NCBI GenBank assembly: GCA_946187695.1
Contig: CAMHSB010000011.1
Coordinates: forward strand, 1 to 60,908
Direction: 5' to 3'
Source: an uncultured Bacteroidales bacterium
Lineage (GTDB): Bacteria; Bacteroidota; Bacteroidia; Bacteroidales; Paludibacteraceae
DNA: 60,908 nt
In this document: in pieces, positions 1 to 6,978 of the stretch
Numbering within the stretch: the first letter of the stretch is position 1
How the letters are laid out: the number at the start of each line of letters is the position of its first letter
Translations under genes and position numbers: made by a program
The notes under the pieces: model-generated
The model's database searches: none
Seen by the model: the letters and a program-made list of their open reading frames with translations, nothing else
Told to the model about the DNA's origin: nothing

Positions 1-47
1 ATCGCCGATGGTACTGCACTGCGTTGTGGGAGAGTAGGTAGCCGCCA
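1..47 (+). rRNA. rrf: 5S ribosomal RNA, 3' end (partial)
   Basis: The first 47 bases match the 3' portion of bacterial 5S rRNA: CCGATGGTACTGC, then the GTGGGAGAGTAGG helix, then a terminal CCGCCA. The rest of the gene, and presumably the 16S and 23S genes, lies left of the window. A terminator follows at once, so this is the end of an rRNA operon. The exact 3' end is uncertain by a few bases. Confidence 0.9.
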
Positions 48-52
48 CTTTC

Positions 53-90
53 AGAGCCCTTCATCATTATGATGAGGGGCTCTTTGTTTT
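53..90 (+). terminator. Rho-independent terminator of the rRNA operon
   Basis: A 15-bp stem (53-67 with 69-83) with one wobble pair and a very short loop is followed by TTTGTTTT. It directly follows the 5S rRNA end. Confidence 0.88.
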
Positions 91-264
91 GTGTGGCGTA
101 ACCTGATTAGTCACGCGGGTGCGCCTGATCGTACTCCTGACCGCAGACGAGCCGCGCTTGCAAACCCCTCGTACATGTACCCAAACAACGTTTTAGTAGG
201 AAGTACTCGGGGCTGCTACGCTTTCCCAAAAAATTAAAAATATTTTTGGGGCCCGAAGGAACAT
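91..264. other. Intergenic stretch; no gene seen; AT-rich hairpin at 225-250
   Basis: I see no tRNA or coding region here. CCCAAAAA (225-232) can pair with TTTTTGGG (243-250). It lies just past the last gene of the minus-strand island, so it may end that transcript, although no clear T-run follows on the minus strand. Confidence 0.4.
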
Positions 265-651
265 TTATGCTTTCGGATGAGCTTGATCATACTCATCCCC
301 GCAAATTTTCCATAAATAGGCTTTCATCGTCTTTTTGCCGCCGGCGGTGTTCTTCTGTGCCTCGAACGCTTGCATGTCGGAAGCGATGTGGCTCAGGTCC
401 TTACGACGGGTCTTGACCGCTGCTGCTACCGCAGTGAAGCGGTTGCGTGCCCAGAGCTCGTCCTCGCCCGGAGCGGTCGAGCGAACGACTTTCTTACGGA
501 GGTAAATGCGGTTACAATCGCTGCTCTCGGTGGGTTTCACGCGGTGCGTACCCAGCAGCATCTTGGTACAAGAGTGTTGACCGCTCTTACTCGGTTTCGC
601 GAGTGCGCCCGACACATGGTCGATACCGGCACTCCATTCTACTTTTGCCAT
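265..651 (-). CDS. Small unknown protein, island paralogue A
   Basis: A 128-residue protein of unknown function. It begins MAKVEWSAGIDHVSGAL, which lines up with the starts of three neighbouring genes (MAKITLHGMFARVRG, MAKVEFDPGIESVTG and the MNVELMKGIASASG protein), so the four look like diverged tandem copies. The shared plan is a short N-terminal motif ending in a G, a basic middle, then a helical tail beginning near an ExxAxxxF-like stretch (here EDELWARNRFTAVAAAV). An ATG four codons upstream (663) is possible, but 651 matches the paralogues and sits 5 bases after the preceding stop. Small proteins of this style occur in Bacteroidota accessory regions; I do not know a function. Confidence 0.6.
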   Translation of the reverse strand: MAKVEWSAGIDHVSGALAKPSKSGQHSCTKMLLGTHRVKPTESSDCNRIYLRKKVVRSTAPGEDELWARNRFTAVAAAVKTRRKDLSHIASDMQAFEAQKNTAGGKKTMKAYLWKICGDEYDQAHPKA

Positions 652-655
652 AAGG

Positions 656-973
656 TTAATCAAAATTGGGTTTGACGTACTTTTGTGCTACGGTGTACGA
701 GAAGAGACTCTTGTACTTCTTTTGTGCCGCAAAACCGGCTTCGAGGGCGGCACGCTGGGTAGCATCAGCCAATGCCGCTTGTGCGGCCTGCGCCGCGGTC
801 TTGAGCGCTTCCTGCGCCAAGATGTTTTTGGCGTGATTGGCCTTGGAGGGGTTCAAGAGGTCAACGCCGAGTTGCTCCTGCTTACAAGGACAGCCCTTGA
901 AATAGAGCGTTTCCGACTTGTTGAACTTACCCCTTACGCGGGCAAACATGCCATGCAATGTAATCTTTGCCAT
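656..973 (-). CDS. Small unknown protein, island paralogue B, alanine-rich helix
   Basis: A 105-residue protein, second member of the paralogue set, starting MAKITLHGMFARVRGKFNKS. Residues about 25-34 hold a CPC pair (FKGCPCKQE) not seen in the other copies. Residues about 48-80 are strongly alanine-rich and should form a long helix. It lies 2 bases downstream of the next paralogue's stop, so the genes are probably co-transcribed. Function unknown. Confidence 0.6.
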   Translation of the reverse strand: MAKITLHGMFARVRGKFNKSETLYFKGCPCKQEQLGVDLLNPSKANHAKNILAQEALKTAAQAAQAALADATQRAALEAGFAAQKKYKSLFSYTVAQKYVKPNFD

Positions 974-975
974 AC

Positions 976-1239
976 TTAATCGTTAAATTGGATGGATAAT
1001 TGGTTTTTCATGGTGCGTTCGAGGAACGCGAGGTGTTTTTCATGTCCGTACTTCTGTGCGAAGACGATTCGGGTGTGGGCTTCGGCGGGTGAGGGAGTGT
1101 GACCCGAGCGGTCGGGACGTGCCTGGACGATATGCATCACGCCTTCTTTGCCGGGGTAGCGGCGGATATAGAAAGGGTCTGTTCCCATCAGGATGCCGGT
1201 CACGGACTCTATACCCGGGTCAAACTCGACTTTAGCCAT
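976..1239 (-). CDS. Small unknown protein, island paralogue C
   Basis: An 87-residue protein, third member of the set, starting MAKVEFDPGIESVTGILMG. It then has a YIRRYPGK segment and a PSPAEAHTRIVFAQKYG motif that matches PTPSEIKARSTFGAVAS in paralogue D. This T/SP-x-E-x-hydrophobic pattern followed by an F-containing helix is the best family signature. It starts 2 bases after the lipoprotein gene upstream. Function unknown. Confidence 0.6.
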   Translation of the reverse strand: MAKVEFDPGIESVTGILMGTDPFYIRRYPGKEGVMHIVQARPDRSGHTPSPAEAHTRIVFAQKYGHEKHLAFLERTMKNQLSIQFND

Positions 1240-1241
1240 AC

Positions 1242-1412
1242 CTATAGCCCTTTCTTGGTGGCATCGTAGGTCTCCACCGTTTTGGTCTGAATGACTACCG
1301 AGGTATCGCCTCGCTGCAGATACTGGGACTCGTTGGTGATGACACGAGTGACATTACAACTCGTCATCACAAGGGACGTCATAATGACTGTCATAAGCAA
1401 TAGTTTTCTCAT
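1242..1412 (-). CDS. Tiny lipoprotein, 56 residues
   Basis: A short ORF starting MRKLLLMTVIMTSLVMTSC gives a signal peptide with a lipobox whose cysteine is residue 19. The mature part is only about 37 residues (NVTRVITNESQYLQRGDTS...). A -7-like box, TATCTTTG, lies 27-34 bases upstream on the minus strand, which supports expression. It is the first gene of the lipoprotein-paralogue C-B-A run. Its likely location is the inner leaflet of the outer membrane or the periplasm. I recall similar small lipoproteins in Bacteroidota mobile regions but no known role. Confidence 0.6.
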   Translation of the reverse strand: MRKLLLMTVIMTSLVMTSCNVTRVITNESQYLQRGDTSVVIQTKTVETYDATKKGL

Positions 1413-1438
1413 GGTTCGTACTTTTTTGAAATCCGGTG

Positions 1439-1446
1439 CAAAGATA
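1439..1446 (-). promoter_or_regulatory. -7 element for the lipoprotein gene
   Basis: TATCTTTGCACC on the minus strand fits the Bacteroidota -7 box TAnnTTTG. No good -33 box is visible about 20 bases upstream. Confidence 0.45.
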
Positions 1447-1448
1447 CG

Positions 1449-1748
1449 TCAATACTGAACAATGTGTTCCTTTGCAGGTGGAAATTTTATTAAAAAATCG
1501 TATCTTTTACGTCTTTCTGCCTCTTGATAATACCATCTGAGGCAATATTCCACGCGTTTCGTGTACATTCCATGCTTTTGGGCTACGATTTTTTGTGCCC
1601 GGATAGCAGGTGTTCCTTTGTCTCGTTCGATGAAATAGGCATCTACGATCGCTTGGTTTTGCTCTTCGATCTCATGCCGTTTCTTCGACATATAGGTGCC
1701 GTTCGATGGTCGCACCAGGTACGGCACGTCGTATAAAGGGTAGGACAT
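1449..1748 (-). CDS. Unknown small basic protein, possible helix-turn-helix
   Basis: A 99-residue basic protein. Residues about 48-76 (AIRAQKIVAQKHGMYTKRVEYC) have the spacing of a helix-turn-helix: helix, short turn at HGMY, second helix. This suggests nucleic-acid binding, but I do not recognise a family. The start codon overlaps a run of four exact TAATGTT heptamers, so no ordinary ribosome site can be read. It lies in the same-strand island of small genes. Confidence 0.5.
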   Translation of the reverse strand: MSYPLYDVPYLVRPSNGTYMSKKRHEIEEQNQAIVDAYFIERDKGTPAIRAQKIVAQKHGMYTKRVEYCLRWYYQEAERRKRYDFLIKFPPAKEHIVQY

Positions 1749-1775
1749 AATGTTTAATGTTTAATGTTTAATGTT
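1748..1775. repeat. Four exact tandem TAATGTT heptamers
   Basis: TAATGTT is repeated four times without a mismatch, ending on the start codon of the 99-residue gene. It belongs to the scattered 7/8-bp tandem repeats described in the findings. Confidence 0.9.
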
Positions 1776-1828
1776 GACTGGGTTGTTGTCGGGAGATGAT
1801 CCCGTGATGGTCTTGTTACAAACCTTGT

Positions 1829-2113
1829 TTACTCATCACGCAGTTCCTTTGCGACCTCTTTCCAGATCTCGGAGCGTGGACGCGTATCGCCATTTTTCAT
1901 TCTCCGAGAGACCTCTGAGGCGACAGCGCCAAAAGTGGAGCGGGCTTTGATTTCAGAGGGGGTTGGTTTAGTACGACGGCGACGCGGATCTACAACGTAG
2001 AAACAGGTCTTACCGGTTCTTTTGTACGTGCGAGCAACGAGTACACGTCCATCGCGAAAGCGGCTAACAGTGCCAGATGCGGAGGCTATGCCTTTCATTA
2101 ATTCAACGTTCAT
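1829..2113 (-). CDS. Small unknown basic protein, island paralogue D
   Basis: A 94-residue, strongly basic protein, the most distant member of the paralogue set. It has the N-terminal block (VELMKGIASASGTVSRF), a DPRRRRTKPTPSEIKARSTF block matching PSPAEAHTRIVF in paralogue C, and a C-terminal helix. The RRRR stretch and high charge suggest binding to nucleic acid or another acidic partner. It lies 4 bases downstream of the next gene's stop. Function unknown. Confidence 0.58.
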   Translation of the reverse strand: MNVELMKGIASASGTVSRFRDGRVLVARTYKRTGKTCFYVVDPRRRRTKPTPSEIKARSTFGAVASEVSRRMKNGDTRPRSEIWKEVAKELRDE

Positions 2114-2117
2114 AATG

Positions 2118-2525
2118 TTAATCTTTTATAAGTTTAAATTCTCTGATGATTTGGAGTTTGAGGGCAAGGGCTTCTTCGAGTGTGTAGATGCCTGCAAGTC
2201 CTTTGTACCATGCGACGACCATCTTGGTTGTCTTGGCTACGTCATCCACAGCGGGTGAACCGTTGTAGTTGGTAGGTTCAGCATCGCGAGCGTTCACTAT
2301 AGCGTACCATGGATTGGGTTCTACCGGTTTGCCTGCACGCTTACGGTCTCGGATGAGACGATAAATGCGGTGTTGCATGTGAATGGTACAAACGTTCCAG
2401 AGTTTAGATTCGCATTTAGCACGCATGTTGTGAAACTCTAACGGTGGATTTAATAACTCCCAAAGATATTCAAATGATGACCGGTTTAGAACCGGAGTAG
2501 TTTTATTATCCATACTCATCATCAT
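2118..2525 (-). CDS. Unknown protein of accessory-region type
   Basis: About 135 residues. The middle (LWNVCTIHMQHRIYRLIRDRKRAGKPVEPNPWYAI) recalls short proteins from Bacteroidota phage and integrative elements with an RIYRxI...KxGKxVxxNPxxAI pattern; that resemblance is from memory. The frame stays open to an ATG at 2606, but the first codons would then lie in the inverted repeat at 2587-2628. A cluster of ATGs at 2525-2513 follows an AAAGAAG purine run and is the more likely start. Function unknown. Confidence 0.5.
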   Translation of the reverse strand: MMMSMDNKTTPVLNRSSFEYLWELLNPPLEFHNMRAKCESKLWNVCTIHMQHRIYRLIRDRKRAGKPVEPNPWYAIVNARDAEPTNYNGSPAVDDVAKTTKMVVAWYKGLAGIYTLEEALALKLQIIREFKLIKD

Positions 2526-2586
2526 CTTCTTTGATAATTTTCTTTTATCGAACTTTTCTTTTATCGACTTTCTTTTGGCCCTTCGA

Positions 2587-2628
2587 CTTGTTCCCTTTTG
2601 TGGCAAAAATCAAGGAAAAGGGAACAAG
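2587..2628. repeat. Inverted repeat, copy 1 of a dispersed pair
   Basis: CTTGTTCCCTTTT (2587-2599) pairs perfectly with AAAAGGGAACAAG (2616-2628) across a 16-base loop. The same stem, loop core (GGCAAAAA) and about 20 bases of flank (AAGACCCAGACTATAGT) recur at 3337-3397. CCAAGTGGGCAG follows at 2671 and again at 3450 and 3501. Confidence 0.8.
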
Positions 2629-2640
2629 CTAAGACCCAGA

Positions 2641-2824
2641 CTATAGTAAAAAGGACTAAGTGAAAGGGGGCCAAGTGGGCAGCTTCGCGTTCGGCAACAA
2701 GATCGCAAAAGGTTTATACCACTCCGCTAAATAAACGGGCGACTTCTTTGCCCAAGGGCACGATCTGAAGGTATGGTGCCTCCGCTCTCCCCAGAGAATT
2801 ACAGATTCTCCGGGGACCCCTTTT
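2641..2824. other. Intergenic stretch with hairpin at 2789-2815
   Basis: No gene seen. CCCCAGAGAAT (2789-2799) pairs with ATTCTCCGGGG (2805-2815) with one mismatch and a 5-base loop, just past the stop of the 133-residue gene on the minus strand. On the plus strand it is followed by ACCCCTTTT. It may terminate transcription, but it lacks a T-run in the minus direction. Confidence 0.45.
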
Positions 2825-3226
2825 CTAGTCGATGACTTTGACGACGAGTTTGATCTCGTCGGGTTCCTTGTCGGGATAGAGTTCGACGAAGGTCTTGACG
2901 TAGCCGTTCATGAGGGCAGTCCGGGCTTTGACGAGGTTCTGCTCTTTGACTTTCTCCTTGGCGTTCTCACGCCATTTGACGGCTTGTTCTTGCTTGTACT
3001 TGTTGTAGTCGGCAAAGTCAAAGACTTCGGTGCGCTGGAGTTGGAACTTACCAATACCCTCCACCTCAAACTCGCCTTTCTCCTGACCCTTTGCGGCAAG
3101 GATAGCAACGGCTTCGTTGGTTGCCTCGGTGGATATTTCGTCGATACGAGCCTTGATGGCTTTTTCTTGTGCGCGTAACTCACGCAGGAGGGTTAAATTG
3201 GTTGTTGATAATTCAGTTGTTTGCAT
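2825..3226 (-). CDS. Unknown coiled-coil protein, 133 residues
   Basis: An acidic-basic helical protein. Residues about 8-50 look like a coiled coil (TLLRELRAQEKAIKARIDEI), then a short strand segment (GKFQLQRTEVFDFADY), then a second helix with many K and E. This plan resembles small phage or element proteins, but no family is recognised. It is separated from its neighbours by repeat-bearing gaps on both sides. Confidence 0.5.
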   Translation of the reverse strand: MQTTELSTTNLTLLRELRAQEKAIKARIDEISTEATNEAVAILAAKGQEKGEFEVEGIGKFQLQRTEVFDFADYNKYKQEQAVKWRENAKEKVKEQNLVKARTALMNGYVKTFVELYPDKEPDEIKLVVKVID

Positions 3227-3554
3227 AATGATAAAAATTTTTGGTCGCCGGATACTATCCGACGTTAATAAACAAAACTTTGTTTAGCGCGGGGAGTTAG
3301 CCCCGCGAGCTGGACCCGGACATAGCCCTTTTAGGGTTGTTCCCTTTTAGGGCAAAAACCAAGGGAAAGGGAACAAGCTAAGACCCAGACTATAGTGAAA
3401 AGGGAACAAGCTAAGTAAAAAAAAAGGACCAAGCTAAAAGTGAAACACGCCAAGTGGGCAGTAGGATACAAGTACAATACAAGTAGGATACAAGTACACG
3501 CCAAGTGGGCAGTTTGGGCACACAATGGTGGGATTAAATTTCACAATGGTGGGG
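3227..3554. repeat. Repeat-rich gap: second inverted repeat, 11-bp and 21-bp tandem repeats
   Basis: No gene seen. TTGTTCCCTTT (3337-3347) pairs with AAAGGGAACAA (3366-3376), the second copy of the element at 2587, and a third half-site lies at 3398-3410. At 3463-3495 there are three 11-bp units (AGGATACAAGT, ACAATACAAGT, AGGATACAAGT). From 3521 to 3579 three units beginning CACAATGGTGGG recur every 21 bp and run into the end of the HNH gene. Open frames across this stretch are by-products of the repeats. Confidence 0.75.
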
Positions 3555-4085
3555 CTAGATTTCACAATGGTGGGACATGTCGGCGAGCATGAGGTCGTCG
3601 GTGGAGCGAGTGTCGCGGGTGAGAACAAGGCCTTGACGGAGAGCAGCATCGAAGCGGAGATGGGCTTCATGGGAGAGCCAGATGAGGTTGGACGCGCGAT
3701 TGTCGCAGATATTACCATTCAAATGATGACATTCCATTTTGATGTCCTTCTCGGCGGAAGCCACTCCTCCCGTTAGTCGGGAGGCCGTTCCGGGACCGAC
3801 CCAAGCGATAGCGACAAGGATATGACAATACGGATTGCTGATGAAACCGCACATGCGTGGGTAATTAGAATGAACGTTCGGCTTGCGACGGAAATTCTTC
3901 GTCACGTAGGGCTTGTTCGGGTTCAGTCCTCTGGTCGAAAGAGAGTAGAACAGCCCGACCTTTGAGCAGTACAGCTTTCGGTTACCCGTACGCGATACGA
4001 TCCCTTTGCAAAGGCGAAGTTCGGTGCCGTCAGGGAGATAGATGATCTCCGGGGACGTTAATGGATTATAATTATTTTTAAACAT
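3555..4085 (-). CDS. HNH endonuclease family protein
   Basis: A 176-residue protein. Residues about 117-145 contain ECHHLNGNICDNRASNL followed by IWLSHEAHLRF, the HNH signature of phage and intron-type endonucleases: paired histidines, an N-x-x-D/N-N core, then NL and a final H. These enzymes cut DNA using one metal ion and are common in phages and mobile elements. Residues 1-100 are likely DNA-recognition sequence and include a short YCSKVGLFYSL segment. The last residues (MSHHCEI) are encoded by one unit of the 21-bp repeat, so the C-terminus may have been altered by the repeat. Confidence 0.75.
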   Translation of the reverse strand: MFKNNYNPLTSPEIIYLPDGTELRLCKGIVSRTGNRKLYCSKVGLFYSLSTRGLNPNKPYVTKNFRRKPNVHSNYPRMCGFISNPYCHILVAIAWVGPGTASRLTGGVASAEKDIKMECHHLNGNICDNRASNLIWLSHEAHLRFDAALRQGLVLTRDTRSTDDLMLADMSHHCEI

Positions 4086-4152
4086 ATTACACCGCCAATC
4101 GGGGGATTAAGTGCTCCTCAATGCGAGGGTTGGCTTTTTCCGTTTGGCGGTG

Positions 4153-4160
4153 CAAAAGTA
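4153..4160 (-). promoter_or_regulatory. -7 element for the HNH gene
   Basis: TACTTTTGCACC on the minus strand fits TAnnTTTG and lies about 70 bases upstream of the HNH start. No clear -33 box is seen. Confidence 0.45.
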
Positions 4161-4205
4161 CTGCTAATAAAGTGGGGAAAAGTTTCCTTTGGACACTTGC
4201 AAATG

Positions 4206-4481
4206 TCAAGAATTTTTACATTGCTTGTAGAAGAAATGGTATTTTTCGTACCAGGAGTAGTATGCTTTCTTGGTGATACCGAATTCAGAGAGCACATTAT
4301 CGAGTGTGCGTTTGATTCCGGCAGCCTTGTAGGTCGCGATACGATCTTCGATAAGGCAATAGGTCAGCCGCCGATAATCCATAGCGGGGATATCAGGCAC
4401 ACGTTTAGCAAGCTGTTCGCTTGTTACGTCGCGCACTAGTTGAATGATGGCGCGTTCAAAAGGGTTTTGTTTAGATGTCAT
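4206..4481 (-). CDS. Unknown small protein, possible DNA-binding
   Basis: A 91-residue protein. The C-terminal half (TLDNVLSEFGITKKAYYSWY) has helix-turn-helix spacing, and the N-terminal half is helical. It is the first gene of the minus-strand island and the nearest to the operator-like GTGAC repeats and the -7 box upstream, so it could be the island's regulator; that is inference from position and shape. No family recognised. Confidence 0.5.
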   Translation of the reverse strand: MTSKQNPFERAIIQLVRDVTSEQLAKRVPDIPAMDYRRLTYCLIEDRIATYKAAGIKRTLDNVLSEFGITKKAYYSWYEKYHFFYKQCKNS

Positions 4482-4590
4482 AATGAATCAATGTTTTAAA
4501 ATTGTTAGACATTATGACACCGGTGTCAGCTGCTCCGAGTTACCGTGGTCGACCATTCTCGGTACACAGCCTTTATAATGTTTTCGGGTG

Positions 4591-4656
4591 CAAAGGTACG
4601 GAAAATTTTGTGCTTTCCGAGTCACATTTTGTGACTTTTTTGTGACTTGCTGTGAC
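4591..4656 (-). promoter_or_regulatory. Promoter of the small-gene island with GTGAC repeats
   Basis: TACCTTTGCACCC on the minus strand (4591-4598 as CAAAGGTA on plus) is a good -7 box. Just upstream, GTGAC occurs at 4631, 4642 and 4652, with an inverted GTCAC at 4621, spaced 10-11 bp. Sites on one face of the helix next to a promoter suggest an operator. Confidence 0.5.
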
Positions 4657-4884
4657 TTTCTGCACAAACAAAAAATTGCACCCGACCAAAATCGAGTGCA
4701 AAATTACTGCTTTTTTTTGAATTATGACGAGTAGTTCCGACAAAGTTATGACACACTTGCGTCCTTTATGCGGTCATGATGCGACTATGAAATATACTAT
4801 ATTCGATTGATATTCGGAAAATGTCAAATGAGTATTCGGTCGATATTCGCATTAAATACAAAACATATTCGATTGATATTCGGT
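4657..4884. repeat. Gap with helically phased TATTCG repeats
   Basis: No gene seen. TATTCG occurs at 4800, 4811, 4833, 4844, 4866 and 4877. The pairs are 11 bp apart internally and the 18-bp units start exactly 33 bp apart, which is three turns of 11 bp. They lie just past the stop of the 309-residue gene. Confidence 0.8.
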
Positions 4885-5814
4885 TTAAATATTCAGATTC
4901 TCTCGAATCTCCGCGTTTTTCATGTCTCCGTTGGCATATCTTATCGCATCTTCAATAATATCAGCCTTTGCAGGGAGTAATGCTTTGTCGTCTTTTCTAA
5001 ATTTTGATACGGCTTTTCTAGCTTCATTAATCAGCTTGTTGTAATTATTGATAGCCGTTTCAAAGACTTGCCAATTCAGCAGATCTCTTGCTTCATTGAG
5101 ATCGAACTCTTGATTGAGTTTCCAAACAAAATAGCCAAACAACGCGCAAGATCCATACCAATGATAGCAATTAATGCCGCGAGTGTAATCTTTCTCAGGA
5201 TACAAAGGTAATACTATTTGCTTCGATTGCAAATACTGCATTATATTGACGAATATCCGATTGTTTAATTCAGCGGGGATGAACTTCCCATACTTATGTG
5301 GATTTTCAAACCGATCTATTTTATCTTGGAGAAATTTGTTTGCTTTTTTATATTGCTCGTTCTCTTCCGTTAACTGTGCAACCTGTTTCTCTAACTTGCT
5401 GAACCTATCACCGGAATACATACCTGTTTTTTCAATCTGACTAATCTGCGTAGATAATTCAGTACGGAATTCGCGGATATACTCGGCGGTAATTTCTTTA
5501 GCTTCACTTTCTTGAAAAACATTTCCCAATCTAGCATGGCTAAGTTTCTCGGCTCCATCTATGAAATAGTATTCCGCATAATCAAACAAAAACTTCATTA
5601 CATCAAGCCGGACTTCTTTGTCATCGATACTTTTTGTAAATCTGCGTAGTTCAAGTTTAGGGATGATTGTCTCCGGGTTGACTTCTGACCATTCAATTTT
5701 TTCTTGTAACATTTCTGTTAAACCACAATCCCAATCTTCTGGAGCATTGAGCAGAGAGGATATCGTTTCTACGGTAGACGCGCAGTATATCGTTTTTATT
5801 TTCTTTTTACTCAT
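4885..5814 (-). CDS. Unknown coiled-coil protein, 309 residues
   Basis: An AT-rich gene beside GC-richer neighbours. Residues about 125-175 form a coiled coil (FSKLEKQVAQLTEENEQYKK). A globular region follows with an aromatic-rich patch (NCYHWYGSCALFGYFVWKL), then a helical C-terminus. It lies 27 bases downstream of the first RAYT gene and may be read with it. Proteins of this shape occur in Bacteroidota accessory regions; no function can be named. Its base composition suggests a separate origin from the restriction genes. Confidence 0.6.
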   Translation of the reverse strand: MSKKKIKTIYCASTVETISSLLNAPEDWDCGLTEMLQEKIEWSEVNPETIIPKLELRRFTKSIDDKEVRLDVMKFLFDYAEYYFIDGAEKLSHARLGNVFQESEAKEITAEYIREFRTELSTQISQIEKTGMYSGDRFSKLEKQVAQLTEENEQYKKANKFLQDKIDRFENPHKYGKFIPAELNNRIFVNIMQYLQSKQIVLPLYPEKDYTRGINCYHWYGSCALFGYFVWKLNQEFDLNEARDLLNWQVFETAINNYNKLINEARKAVSKFRKDDKALLPAKADIIEDAIRYANGDMKNAEIRENLNI

Positions 5815-5841
5815 GGTATTTATTGCTTATCTTATTTTCTT

Positions 5842-6915
5842 TTATTTCCCCGAATCAGATTCGGTGGTAAAAGAAGAAAAACCGCATATCTCCTCTGCCA
5901 TCTCATTGAGCGCGACGCACTCAGCGCGGGAGATGTGCCGTTTCTTGGGATCGTACGGCCACGGGCTCAGGATGAGGACCTGCTTATTTGCGACCGCATC
6001 AAAGATGCCGTCGGAAGGTTTGTAATACTCGCCGAAGCCGTTGTCGGCAAGGTAGATTACCAGGCCTCCTTCTGCGAGGACACTATAAAGCACCTCGCGC
6101 TCTTTCTCATGGATGAAAGGCGATACCATTACTGCACCTTTCTGCGCAGCAGCAATGCAACTATCCATATACTCGTTCAACCGCTTATCATCGCCATGTA
6201 TCGCCTCTTCTATCATCGTTCTCCGCACATGAACGGGCATGTAATGCTGGGCATCGAGCAAATCCGAATTACCCACACCGCAATAGATACGACCGGCTAT
6301 CTCAATGTTATCCTGCACACGGAAGAAGCCGGGTTTGAGGCGTTTGGTAGCAAGGCGCTGCGGGTTCATGTCTATATAGCGGATAGTGGTGGGCAGTTGA
6401 TCTCGATGTCCCATCGGACGGATATGCGGCATCTGTGTGAAGATAGGCGGTAGCGCCGCATATTCCGCATCGGCTATCTGCCCGCGTAAGTTTTCCGCTA
6501 TCTCAAATAGTTTCTTTCCTTTCCCCGAATCCGATTCGGGGGGAAGAGAAGAAAGGAGGGAATACGCCCGCCCGGCTTTCTTGACACCTTGCCAAAAGCC
6601 GCGCACTGCGGCTTCAATGCCGCGAGGCATCGCCTTACGCACATACCAGATAGAATGGAGATGATCGGGCATGAGGCAATAATGGAGGATCTGTATCTCG
6701 GGATAATAGGCGGCATTGATCTTTTGATATTCCAAGACCGCCCGCCCCAAATCGCTATAATCCACCCGCGCTTGCGCCGGATCATCATTCGGAATGACCA
6801 GATTACCAAGCAATGGCTCACGCGAAGGAATCTTCAGCGTGATATGGTAAAGTCCGGCGCCTTTCCACGCCTTTCCAGGTTCTTGCGGTTGCCATATGTC
6901 GTGATTATCTACCAT
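5842..6915 (-). CDS. REP-associated tyrosine transposase (RAYT 1) with C-terminal extra domain
   Basis: A 357-residue relative of IS200/IS605 Y1 transposases, which cut and join single-stranded DNA at REP hairpins. The N-terminal half has GLYHITLKI, the metal-binding HUH motif as HLH at residues 85-87 (LMPDHLHSIWYV), and a YIDMNPQRL block whose Tyr180 is the likely nucleophile. Residues 121-131 (LSSLPPESDSG) are encoded by a REP palindrome inserted in frame, and the last residues (SSFTTESDSGK) by a second REP that replaced the original end. Residues about 255-345 ([38 protein letters not shown]) look like a Rossmann-type domain of the DprA/LOG kind; this is a tentative call. Paralogue of the gene at 13297-14316. 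Confidence 0.85.
   Translation of the reverse strand: MVDNHDIWQPQEPGKAWKGAGLYHITLKIPSREPLLGNLVIPNDDPAQARVDYSDLGRAVLEYQKINAAYYPEIQILHYCLMPDHLHSIWYVRKAMPRGIEAAVRGFWQGVKKAGRAYSLLSSLPPESDSGKGKKLFEIAENLRGQIADAEYAALPPIFTQMPHIRPMGHRDQLPTTIRYIDMNPQRLATKRLKPGFFRVQDNIEIAGRIYCGVGNSDLLDAQHYMPVHVRRTMIEEAIHGDDKRLNEYMDSCIAAAQKGAVMVSPFIHEKEREVLYSVLAEGGLVIYLADNGFGEYYKPSDGIFDAVANKQVLILSPWPYDPKKRHISRAECVALNEMAEEICGFSSFTTESDSGK
5848..5865. repeat. REP palindrome at the 3' end of RAYT 1
   Basis: CCGAATC-A-GATTCGG with a one-base centre, next to AAAAGAAGAAAA on the plus strand. On the coding strand it reads TTCTTCTTTT then the palindrome, the same head as the array at 12890-13273. It encodes the last residues of RAYT 1. 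Confidence 0.8.
6523..6541. repeat. REP palindrome inside RAYT 1
   Basis: CCCCGAATC-C-GATTCGGGG, a perfect 9-bp stem with a one-base centre, in frame in the RAYT coding sequence and followed on plus by GGAAGAGAAGAAAGG. Confidence 0.88.
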
Positions 6916-6933
6916 GCGGGTCTATTAGGGGGC

Positions 6934-6950
6934 GGGCAATCCGATTGCCC
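6934..6950. repeat. REP palindrome between hsdR and RAYT 1
   Basis: GGGCAATC-C-GATTGCCC, with the same AATC-n-GATT core as the other RAYT 1 palindromes. It is flanked by CTATTAGGGGG, a spacer also found in the array near RAYT 2. It could act as a terminator or RNA stabiliser after hsdR. Confidence 0.8.
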
Positions 6951-6978
6951 TATAATGAAAGAAAATTATCTTCAATCT

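Noticed and set aside
91..264. tRNA or attachment site next to the 5S gene
   Set aside because: No cloverleaf and no direct repeat of the 5S end could be found in the window.
3331..3776. Short ORFs such as the MCAQTAHLAC and MVGLNFTMVG frames
   Set aside because: They are readings of the 11-bp and 21-bp tandem repeats.
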